Below are positions 24,040-36,535 of a stretch of 64,000 nucleotides of DNA, piece after piece (the first letter of the stretch is position 1; the number at the start of each line of letters is the position of its first letter). Both the position numbers and the translations under genes were made by a program. The stretch covers positions 3,503,059 through 3,567,058 of the forward strand of contig OX439012.1 of the NCBI GenBank assembly GCA_949316495.1, written 5' to 3'. A model generated the notes under the pieces. The model was not told the origin of the DNA. It did no database searches and saw only the letters and a list, made by a program, of their open reading frames with translations. Source of the stretch: Amphiduros pacificus (taxonomy: Eukaryota; Annelida; Polychaeta; Phyllodocida; Hesionidae).

Positions 24040-24115
24040 AATTTGATTTGATTTGGTTTGAGAAGTTGGCCGCTCCACTTATGTCTCGTGGGCACTCAGA
24101 GCCTACGCAGTATGA
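24040..24115 (+). repeat. Dispersed repeat fragment, copy 1
   Basis: Contains TTGATTTGATTT followed by TTGGCCGCTCCACTTATGTC and TCGTGGGCA. A diverged copy lies in the opposite orientation at 31836-31890. The pentamer-like GATTT run at one end resembles a retroelement tail, but the family is not recognised. Confidence 0.55.
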
Positions 24116-27100
24116 AATGGGACAGATCAGCATATCTTGCCCATCCTGTTTTCTTTATCTCTATCTCAGGAGAGTGTTCTGAGGCATAATCGTCATGTAC
24201 ATATTTATTTTTTTCTATGGTTAAAATATAAAATGGATGTTATTTGTCTTTATGGTGGGAAAGACCACTGAAAAATGAAATTGACACAATACCCCATTAA
24301 ATAATGGACATAGTAAATCAATATGTTCATTTTTTTAAAACAGAATACTAGCCAAAAAAAACTATTTAAAGATTACACATTTATGACCTTTGCTGTTCTA
24401 TACCTGGTTAAACCTTACCCCCTTTTCACATTTTGAAACACATTACTTATTTGTATTCATTGTGAAACAATAATTGTACATTTAATAACAATGATATATT
24501 TTTATGAATGGTGCTATTTTACACTGTAAAAATAGATTTTGTATTCCATACTTAACGAGCTAATACTTCATGTATTCTGAAGACTGAAGTGACCTATAAC
24601 TTATGAGAACCATATTCCGACAATTTCATTGTATCTTTTCATATCTGATCCATACAGGAACTATGAACCACTTAGATAATAAATATATATAAAATATAAA
24701 AGTAGAAAAGCAGAACACTAATTTGAGACTAACCCATTCCAAAAGGTATGGGGACATCTGAAAAAGAATAACTCTTGAAATTTAGAAGATATACAATTTA
24801 TACATTTCGTAAGTAGATGTTTCTAGAAAATAGATTTCTTGTATATCTACTTCAATCTGCTTTCCTCCTTTTTCAGGATGATGTGATAAACTACATGATT
24901 ATCTTTGTGAATATTTATCTCTTGTCCATGACAATGAACAATACATATTGTGTGTTTAAATATTGAAACATGTGACCGGTTGGATAAGTATAGAAACTAA
25001 TATAACATATATTCACGATTTTAACCATTCGAGTTGCAGCATAACGTTATCTTTACCCGATTATCACAGTGGAAAAAACACCTCTGCTGAAAATGCTAAA
25101 AGAATTAAACTAAAATATGATATAGGATAATGTTTTGAAATGTTTCTACATAAACATTTCAGCTCTATCTTTCAAGATAAAAGACACATTACATGATGTG
25201 TATAAGGCAAAGACATGATTTATCTTAAAGAGGTCAGAATAAAAACATTTGCTTTTCCCAACTTCCCAATAGCATTTCAAAGTGTCTCACAGCAAGTATT
25301 ATGTGGGGTAAATTGCTTCCCATAAGTTTGTCATGATATTAACCTACTATAAGATATTTCTCAGATGTGTCTCTTTCATTTATTCTTTGATATGACTTAC
25401 ATATTTAATGTATCATTTGAGTTATTTCATGAGAGGCTTTTCATTGAATTACTCAGTTGGAAATGAGCAAATTAACAACATAAATGAAAGGGTAGAAATG
25501 TACTGTGTCCAATAACATTGAAAAATATTTTAAAGAAACCATAATGTGCTATGAACACTGTATACATGATTTTGAATAACAGATTTTGAAAGCATTATAA
25601 TTTCTTTGTCGAATCGTATTTTGGCGCGAGTGTGTTTGCAAATAATAATCAAGCTGAACGCTTTGAGATACTTGGAAGGTTTCTGTTGGGACCACAGTAA
25701 ATGATGACGTTTTTCACACGAGGGAGCACACTAAATGATGACGTTTTTCACATGCGAATTATTTTTCCAGACGAGAGCCAATCAATCATACGCTGTTTAC
25801 CTCAGAAGTTCTTTCATAGATCGATATCTGAAATAATTTAAAACATCCTTCAGCCTAATTGCCAAAATAATATATTGAGCTATAGGCTCTATTCCTGAAA
25901 TGACAAACTGGCCAATGAATTTCAATATTTCACGATATTATAAAATGTGCTTTGCCAGATTAGACCACTATGATATGCTAATTTAGCGATTTGATTAGAT
26001 ATGACACATAACTGCACGATTATAGCTTTCGGTTGTGATGTTTATGCAAGATACCTGTACAAAATACAATAATGATAGGCATGTGAATGGTTGAGATTTA
26101 TATTTCATGAGGAAATCTTTTCTTTAAATGAATAACCATACAGCCTTATAGTAAAGTTAAAGAATTGTGTATTCATGGATTAAATTAGCTCTCTTTGTTT
26201 TTAATACAATGGGTCAGTAATCTGAACGATATTACAAGTCATTAATATAACGATTTCATAACATATGTCTTGAAGCAAGCATCACAGGAAAACCTGCATA
26301 TGTATTTAAGTGTTGGAAACAAAAACAATTATTAAGTGATTTTTGTAAAAGCTGATTACCATTTGCCTTCCACGTTACCAGGTGTTAATGTACATACGTA
26401 GTTGTACAGAAATGTCCTGAATGGGATAAATGGAATATTACTTATTAGGATATTAGTATTTGGGAAGTATTTGTTTTGTGGTGTAGGGTTTCCTCGGATA
26501 TTTCTGCCTTCAATTGACATACATATCTCATTCTCCATATCAAGCAATGCTACACCGATACTTCCATTAATCATATGCATGTATATAAAAGTGTTTACAG
26601 AAATCATTAATTTCTTCATATGTTAGTTTCAAATATCATGGTAAACACCTGATGACAAACATTGAAGATTTGTAAATGATAAGACCTGTGAATGACCTTG
26701 AATTTTCTGAAAAGAAAAAGTATTTGTAAACATGATGTGAAATAGCTTATCTTTTGAAATTAATTCTTTATTTCTATTAGCGATAGTGTTACCTACTTGT
26801 GCCTTTATCTGTAATTTTAGAATATTTACCCCATCCAGTATCACAGACTTTCTTCACATTTTATGGATGGTGCACAAGTGTGAAAAACAATGTTTGGTGC
26901 CAGTTGGCCAATAGATAAATATCTATGCATTTACATCTGATAAATTATAAAAACCTCCATTCCTTTCTCTATAATACAAATATGTATGAATACAATGAAA
27001 AAAAATAATTTTATCTATTGTAATTCCTTTGTAATACAATTTCCTTCTACATGTGTACATCTTTTCTCCATTGTTCTTAATGCATCTGGACAGAATATAT

Positions 27101-27396
27101 CTGTTATCTTCCTTATGTGAACATTTGCAAAATAATAACTTGTTAATAATATTTACTATGCAATGTCTTTTATCACAAAAATAGTTAGGTAAATACTGAA
27201 ATATCACAGCAATTTTTTTATATTAAGAAGCATAGTTTCTTAATGAATAACACTATTATCATTAATCCTCATTAACATATTCGTAGAATTTATGCTTTAC
27301 AGTTTCTATTACTTAAAATCTTCTTGGTTTGAAAATTTGAAGGTTATCTGAAAAATTAATAAGAAGTAAAGAGTCATTACCTGCTTCATTTAAATG
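24116..27396. other. Long AT-rich non-coding stretch
   Basis: No ORF with recognisable similarity, no tRNA and no clear transposon ends. A short direct repeat, AAATGATGACGTTTTTCACA, occurs twice near 25700-25750. Probably intergenic between the M13 gene and the GPCR. Confidence 0.45.
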
Positions 27397-29684
27397 TAAT
27401 TGCTGCTTAATAAGCACTGGTCAACTTGTAATATGTTACTAATTGCTGCTTAATAAGCACTGGTCAACTTGTAATATGTTACTAATTGCTGCTTAATAAG
27501 CACTGGTTAACTTGTAATATGTTACTAATTGCTGCTTAATAAGCACTGGTCAACTTGTAATATGTTACTAATTGCTGCTTAATAAGCACTGGTCAACTTG
27601 TAATATGTTACTAATTGCTGCTTAATAAGCACTGGTCAACTTGTAATATGTTACAAATTACTGCTTAATAAGCACTGGTCAACTTGTAATATGTTACTAA
27701 TTGCTGCTTAATAAGCACTGGTCAACTTGTAATATGTTACAAATTACTGCTTAATAAGCACTGGTCAACTTGTAATATGTTACTAATTGCTGCTTAATAA
27801 GCACTGGTCAACTTGTAATATGTTACTAATTGCTGCTTTATAAGCACTGGTCAACTTGTAATATGTTACAAATTGCTGCTTAATAAGCACTGGTCAACTT
27901 GTAATATGTTACTAATTGCTGCTTAATAAGCACTGGTCAACTTGTAATATGTTACAAATTACTGCTTAATAAGCACTGGTCAACTTGTAATATGTTACTA
28001 ATTGCTGCTTAATAAGCACTGGTCAACTTGTAATATGTTACTAATTGCTGCTTAATAAGCACTGGTCAACTTGTAATATGTTACTAATTGCTGCTTAATA
28101 AGCACTGGTCAACTTGTAATATGTTACTAATTGCTGCTTAATAAGCACTGGTCAACTTGTAATATGTTACTAATTGCTGCTTAATAAGCACTGGTCAACT
28201 TGCAATATGTTACTAATTGCTGCTTAATAAGCACTGGTCAACTTGTACTATGTTACTAATTGCTGCTTAATAAGCACTGGTCAACTTGTAATATGTTACT
28301 AATTGCTGCTTAATAAGTACTGGTCAACTTGTAATATGTTACAAATTACTGCTTAATAAGCACTGGTCAACTTGTAATATGTTACTAATTGCTGCTTAAT
28401 AAGCACTGGTCAACTTGTAATATGTTACTAATTGCTGCTTAATAAGTACTGGTCAACTTGTAATATGTTACTAATTGCTGCTTAATAAGCACTGGTCAAC
28501 TTGTAATATGTTACTAATTGCTGCTTAATAAGCACTGGTCAACTTGTAATATGTTACTAATTGCTGCTTAATAAGCACTGGTCAACTTGTAATATGTTAC
28601 AAATTGCTGCTTAATAAGCACTGGTTAACTTGTAATATGTTACTAATTGCTGCTTAATAAGTACTGGTCAACTTGTAATATGTTACTAATTGCTGCTTAA
28701 TAAGCACTGGTCAACTTGTAATATGTTACTAATTGCTGCTTAATAAGTACTGGTCAACTTGTAATATGTTACTAATTGCTGCTTAATAAGCACTGGTCAA
28801 CTTGTAATATGTTACTAATTGCTGCTTAATAAGTACTGGTCAACTTGTAATATGTTACTAATTGCTGCTTAATAAGCACTGGTCAACTTGTAATATGTTA
28901 CTAATTGCTGCTTAATAAGCACTGGTCAACTTGTAATATGTTACTAATTGCTGCTTAATAAGTACTGGTCAACTTGTAATATGTTACTAATTGCTGCTTA
29001 ATAAGCACTGGTCAACTTGTAATATGTTACTAATTGCTGCTTAATAAGTACTGGTCAACTTGTAATATGTTACTAATTGCTGCTTAATAAGCACTGGTCA
29101 ACTTGTAATATGTTACTAATTGCTGCTTAATAAGCACTGGTTAACTTGTAATATGTTACTGATTGCTGCTTAATAAGTACTGGTTAACTTGTAATATGTT
29201 ACTAATTGCTGCTTAATAAGCACTGGTCAACTTGTAATATGTTACTAATTGCTGCTTAATAAGCACTGGTCAACTTGTAATATGTTACTAATTGCTGCTT
29301 AATAAGCACTGGTTAACTTGTAATATGTTACTAATTGCTGCTTTATAAGCACTGGTCAACTTGTAATATGTTACTAATTGCTGCTTAATAAGCACTGGTC
29401 AACTTGTAATATGTTACTAATTGCTGCTTTATAAGCACTGGTCAACTTGTAATATGTTACTAATTGCTGCTTAATAAGCACTGGTCAACTTGTAATATGT
29501 TACTAATTGCTGCTTAATAAGCACTGGTCAACTTGTAATATGTTACTAATTGCTGCTTAATAAGCACTGGTCAACTTGTAATATGTTACTAATTGCTGCT
29601 TAATAAGCACTGGTCAACTTGTAATATGTTACTAATTGCTGCTTAATAAGTACTGGTCAACTTATATGTTACTAATTGCTGCTG
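27397..29684. repeat. Highly homogeneous satellite, 43-bp unit, ~53 copies
   Basis: Unit TAATTGCTGCTTAATAAGCA followed by CTGGTCAACTTGTAATATGTTAC. Copies differ mainly at a few diagnostic sites (GCACTGG/GTACTGG, GGTCAAC/GGTTAAC, TACTAATTGC/TACAAATTAC, TTAATAA/TTTATAA). GCTGCTTAATAAGCA is a partial inverted repeat (GCTTAATAAGC). The array ends in a truncated unit (ACTTATATGTTAC) at about 29,660-29,684. No ORF of note. Confidence 0.97.
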
Positions 29685-31835
29685 AATTGGAACTATTTTA
29701 TTTTAAATACATACTAGTGAATAGTTTCTACAAGAAGCAAAAGTATCCTTCAGTGCCTATATGATAAATTTAATAGATAGATATTACCAAGATTTGTTAT
29801 ATGTGATTAATTCCTGCTTATCCTTGAACACACAACTGTCAAGTGATCCTGTTCTGGTTATGTGTTTAGGAATATTTCAAAAAAGTGTTTTGGTTTTTAA
29901 ATTTAAAAAGATCTCTACCAATATGTGTGCATCCTTGAGCCCAATAAGATGATATCAGGGACATTTACCTACCAAAAGTCACTCTAAAAGGTTATGGCAA
30001 AAGGGCAAGTCTTTATAACCCTGGTCTAAACGTTAGTTATATACTAACAGTATTATCTGTGAATAGGGTAAGAGTCTTACAGTCTTGCAGCAATATATGG
30101 TAGATAGCCCATTTGAAATATTCTATATTATACTGAGCCTGTTATGTCATAAAATAAGTACAATAGACATATACAAATGATCAAAATGAGCTTGATTTGT
30201 TATGAAGTCCAGTTAGGACTTTACTAAAAGTATAATTGAATTGTATAAACTGTGTATTTGCTTATTAAATCGGAACATTATGACCCAGCAATTCTAAATA
30301 ATAATAATGTGCTTTTGGTGTTGATGTACAGCTTTAACAAGCATGTTTCTACAAAATGTAAATCTAATGTTATAATATGAGTAATAGTGTGTTCTTTTAA
30401 TTCTATACTTACTCACCAATCCAAATGAATGAATTTTGTTATTCATTGTTCTTTAATATCGATTATCAATTGGGAAAAGAGCATGAATTTCTCAAATATG
30501 AAAATCTTGATTATTGGGAGGAAAACATAATTTTCTTTTAACTGTGCCACTAGATAATGAACTTATTTTGATGAGTATATATCTCATAAAAATATATTGA
30601 AATGGAATATAAACAAAAGTATAGGTACATATCCGTTGGATAATTGTATTATGAGACAACAGTTTTATACCAACAGTTAATCAGAGTAATATTTTATTTA
30701 GATAATTCTGGTCTACTCTTTTACTCAATCTGCAATGTGTGGGTCTTATAAATAAAGTAAAAGTAAATAAAGAGATTTTGTTGTGATGTATGATGTTAAT
30801 TTACTGTGGTGTTTTTATCACAGTCAGAACTGAAATATTTTCACATATATGTCCTTTTGATATCTCATGTAAAATATAAAAAGTTTCAAATACTTCTATG
30901 GTCTTTTTTTACATTTCTCACCTAGCTTCATGATATTTCCATAACAATTTTCAATATTCTGGTGTTTTGCAAGTAACGGGTAATTGGGTTGATGGATTGG
31001 TCATCAATACATCGAATCATACACTTTCATAACTTGAAGATACATTTGGAAGGTATATTATTTGGGCTAGCTGCTTTATTGCTGTTTGTATCCATTTTAT
31101 ATTGATATTATTTGAACTCATAGAATATGTTAACTTACTGTCATTTGGCCATATGGTGAATACACTTTAAACACATTAATGGTATTGATAACTTGTACGT
31201 TGTTACATATCTTGTAATTTACCCATTTAATACACAATGAAATTAAATAAAATTCCAATAAAGATTTTGTAGTTTGTTTTCATTTGAAAATGCAAAAAGT
31301 TACATACAATGTCACAAGTGATAATATTCATGAAGAGAAGTTCCAAGGTCTGATATTCTGCTTTGTCCCTGTTCCAAATTGGAGACAAAACCTTGGCATT
31401 CAAACCTATACTGATTCATTATAAAGGTTACACCAATATTATAGACAGATAAATACATTTAGCCACAAATCACTGTTTTCAATTTGCCTAATGTATCATT
31501 AGGCAAAGCTGTGAATGCTGTCTGGTTCGTCACCCCTGAACTAACCTGGTCAGAATATAGAATTAGGAAAACTCTTTACATAAAAAACATATTATGAATG
31601 AATGATTTTTAGTGACAAATAATCATGAATGTCATAAAGGGGTCTGACAGATGTTTGAGACTGCTATCAAAGTATTTTTCAAGACTGATCATTTTTATAT
31701 TTTACATCTTTATGTTATTTTAATTAATATTTATATTTGTCAGTTGACATATATACATGGGGTACTCAAGAAGACAAAATCAATCTTTTAGAGAAAATCC
31801 AAACATGGAAAGGAAGGTATTTGGTATGTATTTGT

Positions 31836-31890
31836 GACTCTGCCCACGAGACAAAAGTGAAGCGACCAACATATTAAATCAAATCAAAAA
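31836..31890 (-). repeat. Dispersed repeat fragment, copy 2 (inverted)
   Basis: On the minus strand this reads TTGATTTGATTTAATATG then TTGGTCGCTTCACTTTTGTC and TCGTGGGCA, matching the plus-strand fragment at 24040-24115 with scattered differences. Confidence 0.55.
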
Positions 31891-32651
31891 TCGAACTTAT
31901 GATGAGAGAGCTTTTGAACATATAGGTCTTATAAAATTGATTTCCCTACTTCTGCATTTGGAAAATCAAACCAATAAAGACAATTTCAAGAAAATATAGA
32001 AAACATATTATTAAAAAAATATAGCAATGATCAGACTCACTCACATAATAGAATTATAAGCAAACATTTCTTGGTATGTGCGTCATATAAATATCTAATT
32101 ACCATTATTGTTCTGTGGTGTTATCTCTGTGGTTCTCATGTTTAACTTCCTTATCCCCTTATGATTAAAGATAGCTAAATCAATCAGATATGGAAACAAA
32201 ATATTAAAACAATTAATTTTCCTGCATAAATGAGTCACATATCCCCTACATCCTCCTTCCCCGTTGTTATCTGATTGCAAACTAAATGCATTTTAATTAT
32301 CAAACATATTCTGGCATATCAAAAACATAGGCCAATGGCCTTGGAGATGTGCTGACCATTGTTTTTTGGTAATGTTTGTGAAAATTTCCTGTAAATGCCT
32401 GCAAAATTCAAGAAATCTCCAATTGAGGCATTATTTTTACATCAGCAAAATGTGGTACTGCATGTTTCAGGTGTATATCTTGCCATTGTATTTCTATTTT
32501 AATCATTAAAAATATTCTGACACTAATGACAAATTGACAAAATTCTTCTGACAATGCTAGATCTTGATTATGAATTCACTCAATAGTTTTGGAGAGGATC
32601 GATGTCGACGGGCAGACAAAATGATAGAAAAGCCGACCCCTTCATTGCACA

Positions 32652-32678
32652 AGCTGTGCTGTCATCGTCAGCACAGCT
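32652..32678. repeat. Perfect hairpin, 10-bp stem
   Basis: AGCTGTGCTG and CAGCACAGCT flank a 7-nt loop (TCATCGT). It sits in otherwise AT-rich sequence next to a GC-richer patch (32600-32700) that may be the remnant of an unidentified mobile element. Confidence 0.7.
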
Positions 32679-33079
32679 AAAAACAGACAAAGACAGCCTA
32701 ATTCATCTAAATAATTTACATATTGTAATTTTTACATGCCATGATTTTTACATATCATAATTTTTATATTACATCCAGATAATTATTTTATAATCAGTTA
32801 AGTAAAGCGAATAATCCTAAATTTAATTTCGACATTCAATGCAAATTCATCTTCATGAGTGGTTGCATTTGGATGTAAGTTCTACTTATTATTATATTTA
32901 ATATATTATATATTTGACAATTCAGATCCATTTTACAACACACTTTAATATATTTTCAGTCAAATAGGTATTTTCTCATTGTGCCTATTTTCTGAGAGAA
33001 ATGAGAACAAATAGAATACGTATATATCTTAATGTTGAAGATATTAACGTTTTATTCTACACTAGGACAAGACTGAAAG

Positions 33080-34985
33080 ATGAACATCAACGAGACATCA
33101 AATAAGAGCATATCTAACTTCACCAGGCACCCTGTTTCATGGGCCCCTGTTAGAGACATCCTAATATCTGTGGATATGGCTATGATTTTACCTGTATGCC
33201 TTGGCAACATCCTGGTACTTTTGGCATATTGCAAAAACAAGAAATTACAAATCAAAGCCCACGTGCCATTGCTAAATTTAGCCATTGCTGACCTGATAAC
33301 TGGAGTGTGTGCCATACCTTGGTACTGTTTCACGTACCTCTTCTACTATGGCGAAGTTGGCAAGATGAAATGCCTTGTTATGCTTGGTTTGTGGTTTATA
33401 CCCCTCCAAGTCAGCTTCCTGACTCTCTTCCTTGTTGCCTTCTTGCGATTTATAGCTGTCAAATTTCCTCTTTGGTCAAAGCTTAAACTGATCAAGCGCC
33501 ATATAAAATTGGCATGTGTTGTGATTTGGCTGTACACCATTGCAGAACATGTTTTGTATCTGACTTTAGGAAATACATGGGATGATAATATAGCCACATG
33601 TAGTATTGCTGAAGCCTTACCAAAGCACTACACATTGGTAAATGCTGTGCATGTTGTCTTCACTGCCATTTCCATTGCTTCAATTTACCTATATATTTGG
33701 GTCAAAATATCAGGAAGGAGCAGGGCATGGAACAACACTGCCGGTGCCTGTGTCACAGTTACTTTTCAATCCTCAACAACAGGAACAGCATCTGATGTAA
33801 TTACTGAACCTAATTCTGATGAACTACAAAAGCTGCCAACTGACGTCATGCTTCATCCAGGAAAACCACACAAGTCAAATCTTACCAGGATGAGCACGAA
33901 GAAGGTAACTACCGCTATAGGAAAATATACATTAAAGTAAGTCATTTAGGTTCAGATATGAAATGCTACTGCATTATCTCCAAGCTTCCACATTCATTTA
34001 CTTCAAAAGAGAATCGTATAATCTAATTTGGTTATGGTTAAACGGCATTTAAACTGTGCATTATATCTGTAACTTTACTCGGTAAAACCACTTGGCATCC
34101 CGCATCAATATATCATTAATATATGAATTTTGTACACAATCAAAACAACAAAATTGACACCCAAATCATTTAATCCAAATGACAAAAACCTGAGGTGCAA
34201 TGTGATCAATTTATAAATACGATCTAGGAAACAGCCAGCATGGTAATACAGATGGATATCTCGGAGCCGCCCTTTAGAAACCTGAATGACTTCAGTCTTC
34301 TGCTGTCAACAATTGCCTCCCTCCATGTTTTATATTTGCCACCGATGTGGTTTATTATTATAAATTAGTGAAGTTTTCCATATAAATTACCTGATCTTTA
34401 ATCAGGTTAGCCCAAAGATGCACCTTATGTTTGGCAAGAATAAGCACCTTAATGTTTAGCTGATATAAAGACTTTGATGTTTGGATAGAAGAAACACATT
34501 GATGTTTGGCTAGAAATTAGTAGAATGTGCACTTTAATGTTTGGATAGAAGAAGCATGTTATAACATATCAGATATTCAATGCAAACATTATAATCACTG
34601 AACAAATCATAAATTATCTGCATTATTTATCATAAAAAATGCACACCTATTTCTTAATGCATTAACTACAAGGTGAAGCTGATTTTTGCAGGGGAGCCGT
34701 GATGGGAGGCGGTCATCATCAAAGAGGACACCAAGGATGCTGGCCACGGTGGTGGGATGTTATTACATCTGCTGGGCCCCTATCATCACCAAGAATATAC
34801 TGCATGTCATATTCAAACCTGAACCGGCCTGGCTCATCATCCTTCACAGAGTCTCAGAATGCATTCTTCTGGTTAATTCATTTCTCAACCCTTTAATTTA
34901 TGCTGGGATGGATATGTCTTTCAGGCAAACTTTCATTTTGATAATCATGAATAGAAAGGCCCCGGGCCGTGGCGCAGTTGGTTAG
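33080..34985 (+). CDS. Class A (rhodopsin-like) orphan GPCR, two exons, 372 aa
   Basis: Exons 33080-33904 (275 codons) and 34692-34985 (97 codons plus stop), with donor AAG|GTAACT, acceptor TTTTTGCAG and phase 0. The N-terminus has three N-glycosylation sites (NET, NKS, NFT). TM1 has the GN motif (GNILVLLAY), TM2 has LAIADLITG, a conserved cysteine precedes TM3 (KMKC), and TM5 falls near HVVFTAISIASIYLYIWV. Exon 2 gives TM6 with CWAP and TM7 with NSFLNPLIY. The usual DRY at the end of TM3 reads LRF (LRFIAVKFPLW), so the acidic residue and tyrosine are both missing. The third intracellular loop is long and Ser/Thr-rich. After helix 8 (FRQTFILIIMNRK) the frame enters a SINE and stops after APGRGAVG. 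Nearest families by look are amine/adenosine-like receptors, but the ligand is unknown. Confidence 0.88.
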
Positions 34986-35273
34986 AGCGCCAGCTTATTA
35001 GCACCAGTTCCTCTGTGGTGATCCAAAGGTCATGGGTTCCATCCCTGTCCATGCCGAGATTGAACTCATGATACAATTTCCCATATGAGCTGAGGCCCGT
35101 GCCTAAATGGTTAACCCGTTGTCCTTGTAAATCTGTAACCGGGTGGATTGTCATGTCAAGGACCTGCGACATGACAATTCAGTGAGGCAGCACTACAAGT
35201 AGGTCTCATCACGAAATGACTGAAATAATGTTGAAAGTGATGTAAACCCCAAACAAACAAACCAAACAAACAG
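34960..35273 (+). mobile_element. tRNA-derived SINE overlapping the GPCR stop codon
   Basis: The tRNA-like head has an A box TGGCGCAGTTGG (34970-34981) and a B-box-like GGTTCCATCCC (35035-35045). The body runs through CCTGCGACATGACAATTCAG and ends GAAAGTGATGTAAACCCC with an A-rich (AAAC)n tail. The GPCR stop TAG is the TAG of GTTGGTTAGAGC in the tRNA head. SINE family not assigned. Confidence 0.85.
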
Positions 35274-35281
35274 CACTATTC

Positions 35282-35360
35282 GGGCTTTATCGGATGAATC
35301 TTGTGTGTGCCCTGTCGGTATGGGAGACAGACATCCTACCAACCGAGCCACATCTCAAGT
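35282..35360 (-). mobile_element. tRNA-like SINE head, minus strand
   Basis: The reverse complement reads TGTGGCTCGGTTGGTAGGAT then GTCTGTCTCCCATACCGACAGGG. It has an A-box match (TGGCTCGGTTGG) but only a degenerate B box. It lies 9 bp after the tail of the plus-strand SINE, in the opposite orientation. Likely the head fragment of a second SINE; a decayed tRNA gene is the alternative. Confidence 0.5.
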
Positions 35361-36400
35361 TATTTTATGTTCAAATATCTTAAGCTCATATTTGCATTTA
35401 TACTAGGCAAACTTACCGCTGCACAATTTTATATTTCGCTTATCTTTACTCGGAATATTTGGTGTGTTTGACCTATTCATGAAACACTATAAGTAGCTTC
35501 ATGCTACAACCAATCTACACTTAATAAAACTTAAGTAACCAAACATTTAGTATAATTATGATAATCATATCATATAAATGTAAGGCACAGGGCAAAGCCA
35601 TTACATCAGTTCAATTTCTTGATGTTTATATCTTTGCTAATTTGCCTCACAGATTGAAAGACATGGGACAGTGTGGGTACTACGAGTTGTCAACTGCTAA
35701 AAAAACATAAAATATAATCACCCCAAAGAGCATAGGGATGACTGTGGTGCTGGAAATAGTATTAACCAACTTAACTGCCTGGAAGCATAAATGGAGTTTG
35801 ATCCAGTTGCGGGTATACTGAATGATATGGCGTAGCTCCATCCGTACCATAACAAGGCTCCACATATGGGCGATGTTACCTGCTGGGACTACAAGGTTTC
35901 AGTCAAAAAGCGGAAAAAAAAAACAAAAAAACTTCTAGTGTCAACTTTTAAAAAGAAAAAAGGAAGCTTCATCCGTTACCCAGTTTGTGGTGTTATACAA
36001 TAAATATTGTTCACATGTCACTGTTTGTCATTTTGAGATATATAGTCATGTAATCCACCAGGTGTCTCTGGTGTCATGTACAATGCATGCTGGAGACAAT
36101 ACAGCTGATATGATGACTACAAGTCTGTATGCTGTGAGGTGATTTCTTCATTATTTTATTGAGAGAAGTACATTTTCTATGGAATTCTGAATGTTTAAAC
36201 TAATGTAAAATTGTTTCAGAAGATGAACATGATGAACAGTGTCTGGATAGGAAATGTAGGGAAATATCATATTTTGGAAATTTTGAAGTGAAGTTTTCTT
36301 TTCACTAGAGTGACATCCAAGAAATGTTAAAGAAAGCACTGGAAAAATTTTGTCCAATTCATATATTTAGTTCCAAAGTATTCCTGGTTGTCAAAATCTT
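35361..36400. other. Non-coding stretch, nothing recognised
   Basis: No exon or RNA gene seen. Short A-runs lie near 35910. Confidence 0.4.
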
Positions 36401-36407
36401 CACTATT

Positions 36408-36535
36408 AACTTTCAGCAGTATCAATCACATCATCGCCTGAATTAAGGCGAGAATTTAGCCAAAGTCCTTTTAACTTTCAGCAGTATCAATCACATCATC
36501 ACCTGAATTAAGGTGAGAATTTCACAAAAGTCCTT
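36408..36535. repeat. Tandem duplication (~65 bp) with a stem-loop in each copy
   Basis: Two copies of ACTTTCAGCAGTATCAATCA followed by CATC and a hairpin. Copy 1 has TCGCCT-GAATTA-AGGCGA (36434-36451); copy 2 has TCACCT-GAATTA-AGGTGA (36499-36516). Both stems are perfect although they differ at two positions. Confidence 0.85.

Larger units (their letters stand above)
29685..33060. other. AT-rich non-coding stretch
   Basis: No coding similarity found. It holds the second copy of the dispersed repeat (31836-31890) and a perfect 10-bp hairpin near 32652-32678; otherwise nothing is recognised. Confidence 0.45.

Noticed and set aside
34945-35172. Functional tRNA gene at the A/B-box sequence
   Set aside because: The B box is degenerate, no cloverleaf acceptor stem closes, and a SINE body with A-rich tail follows.
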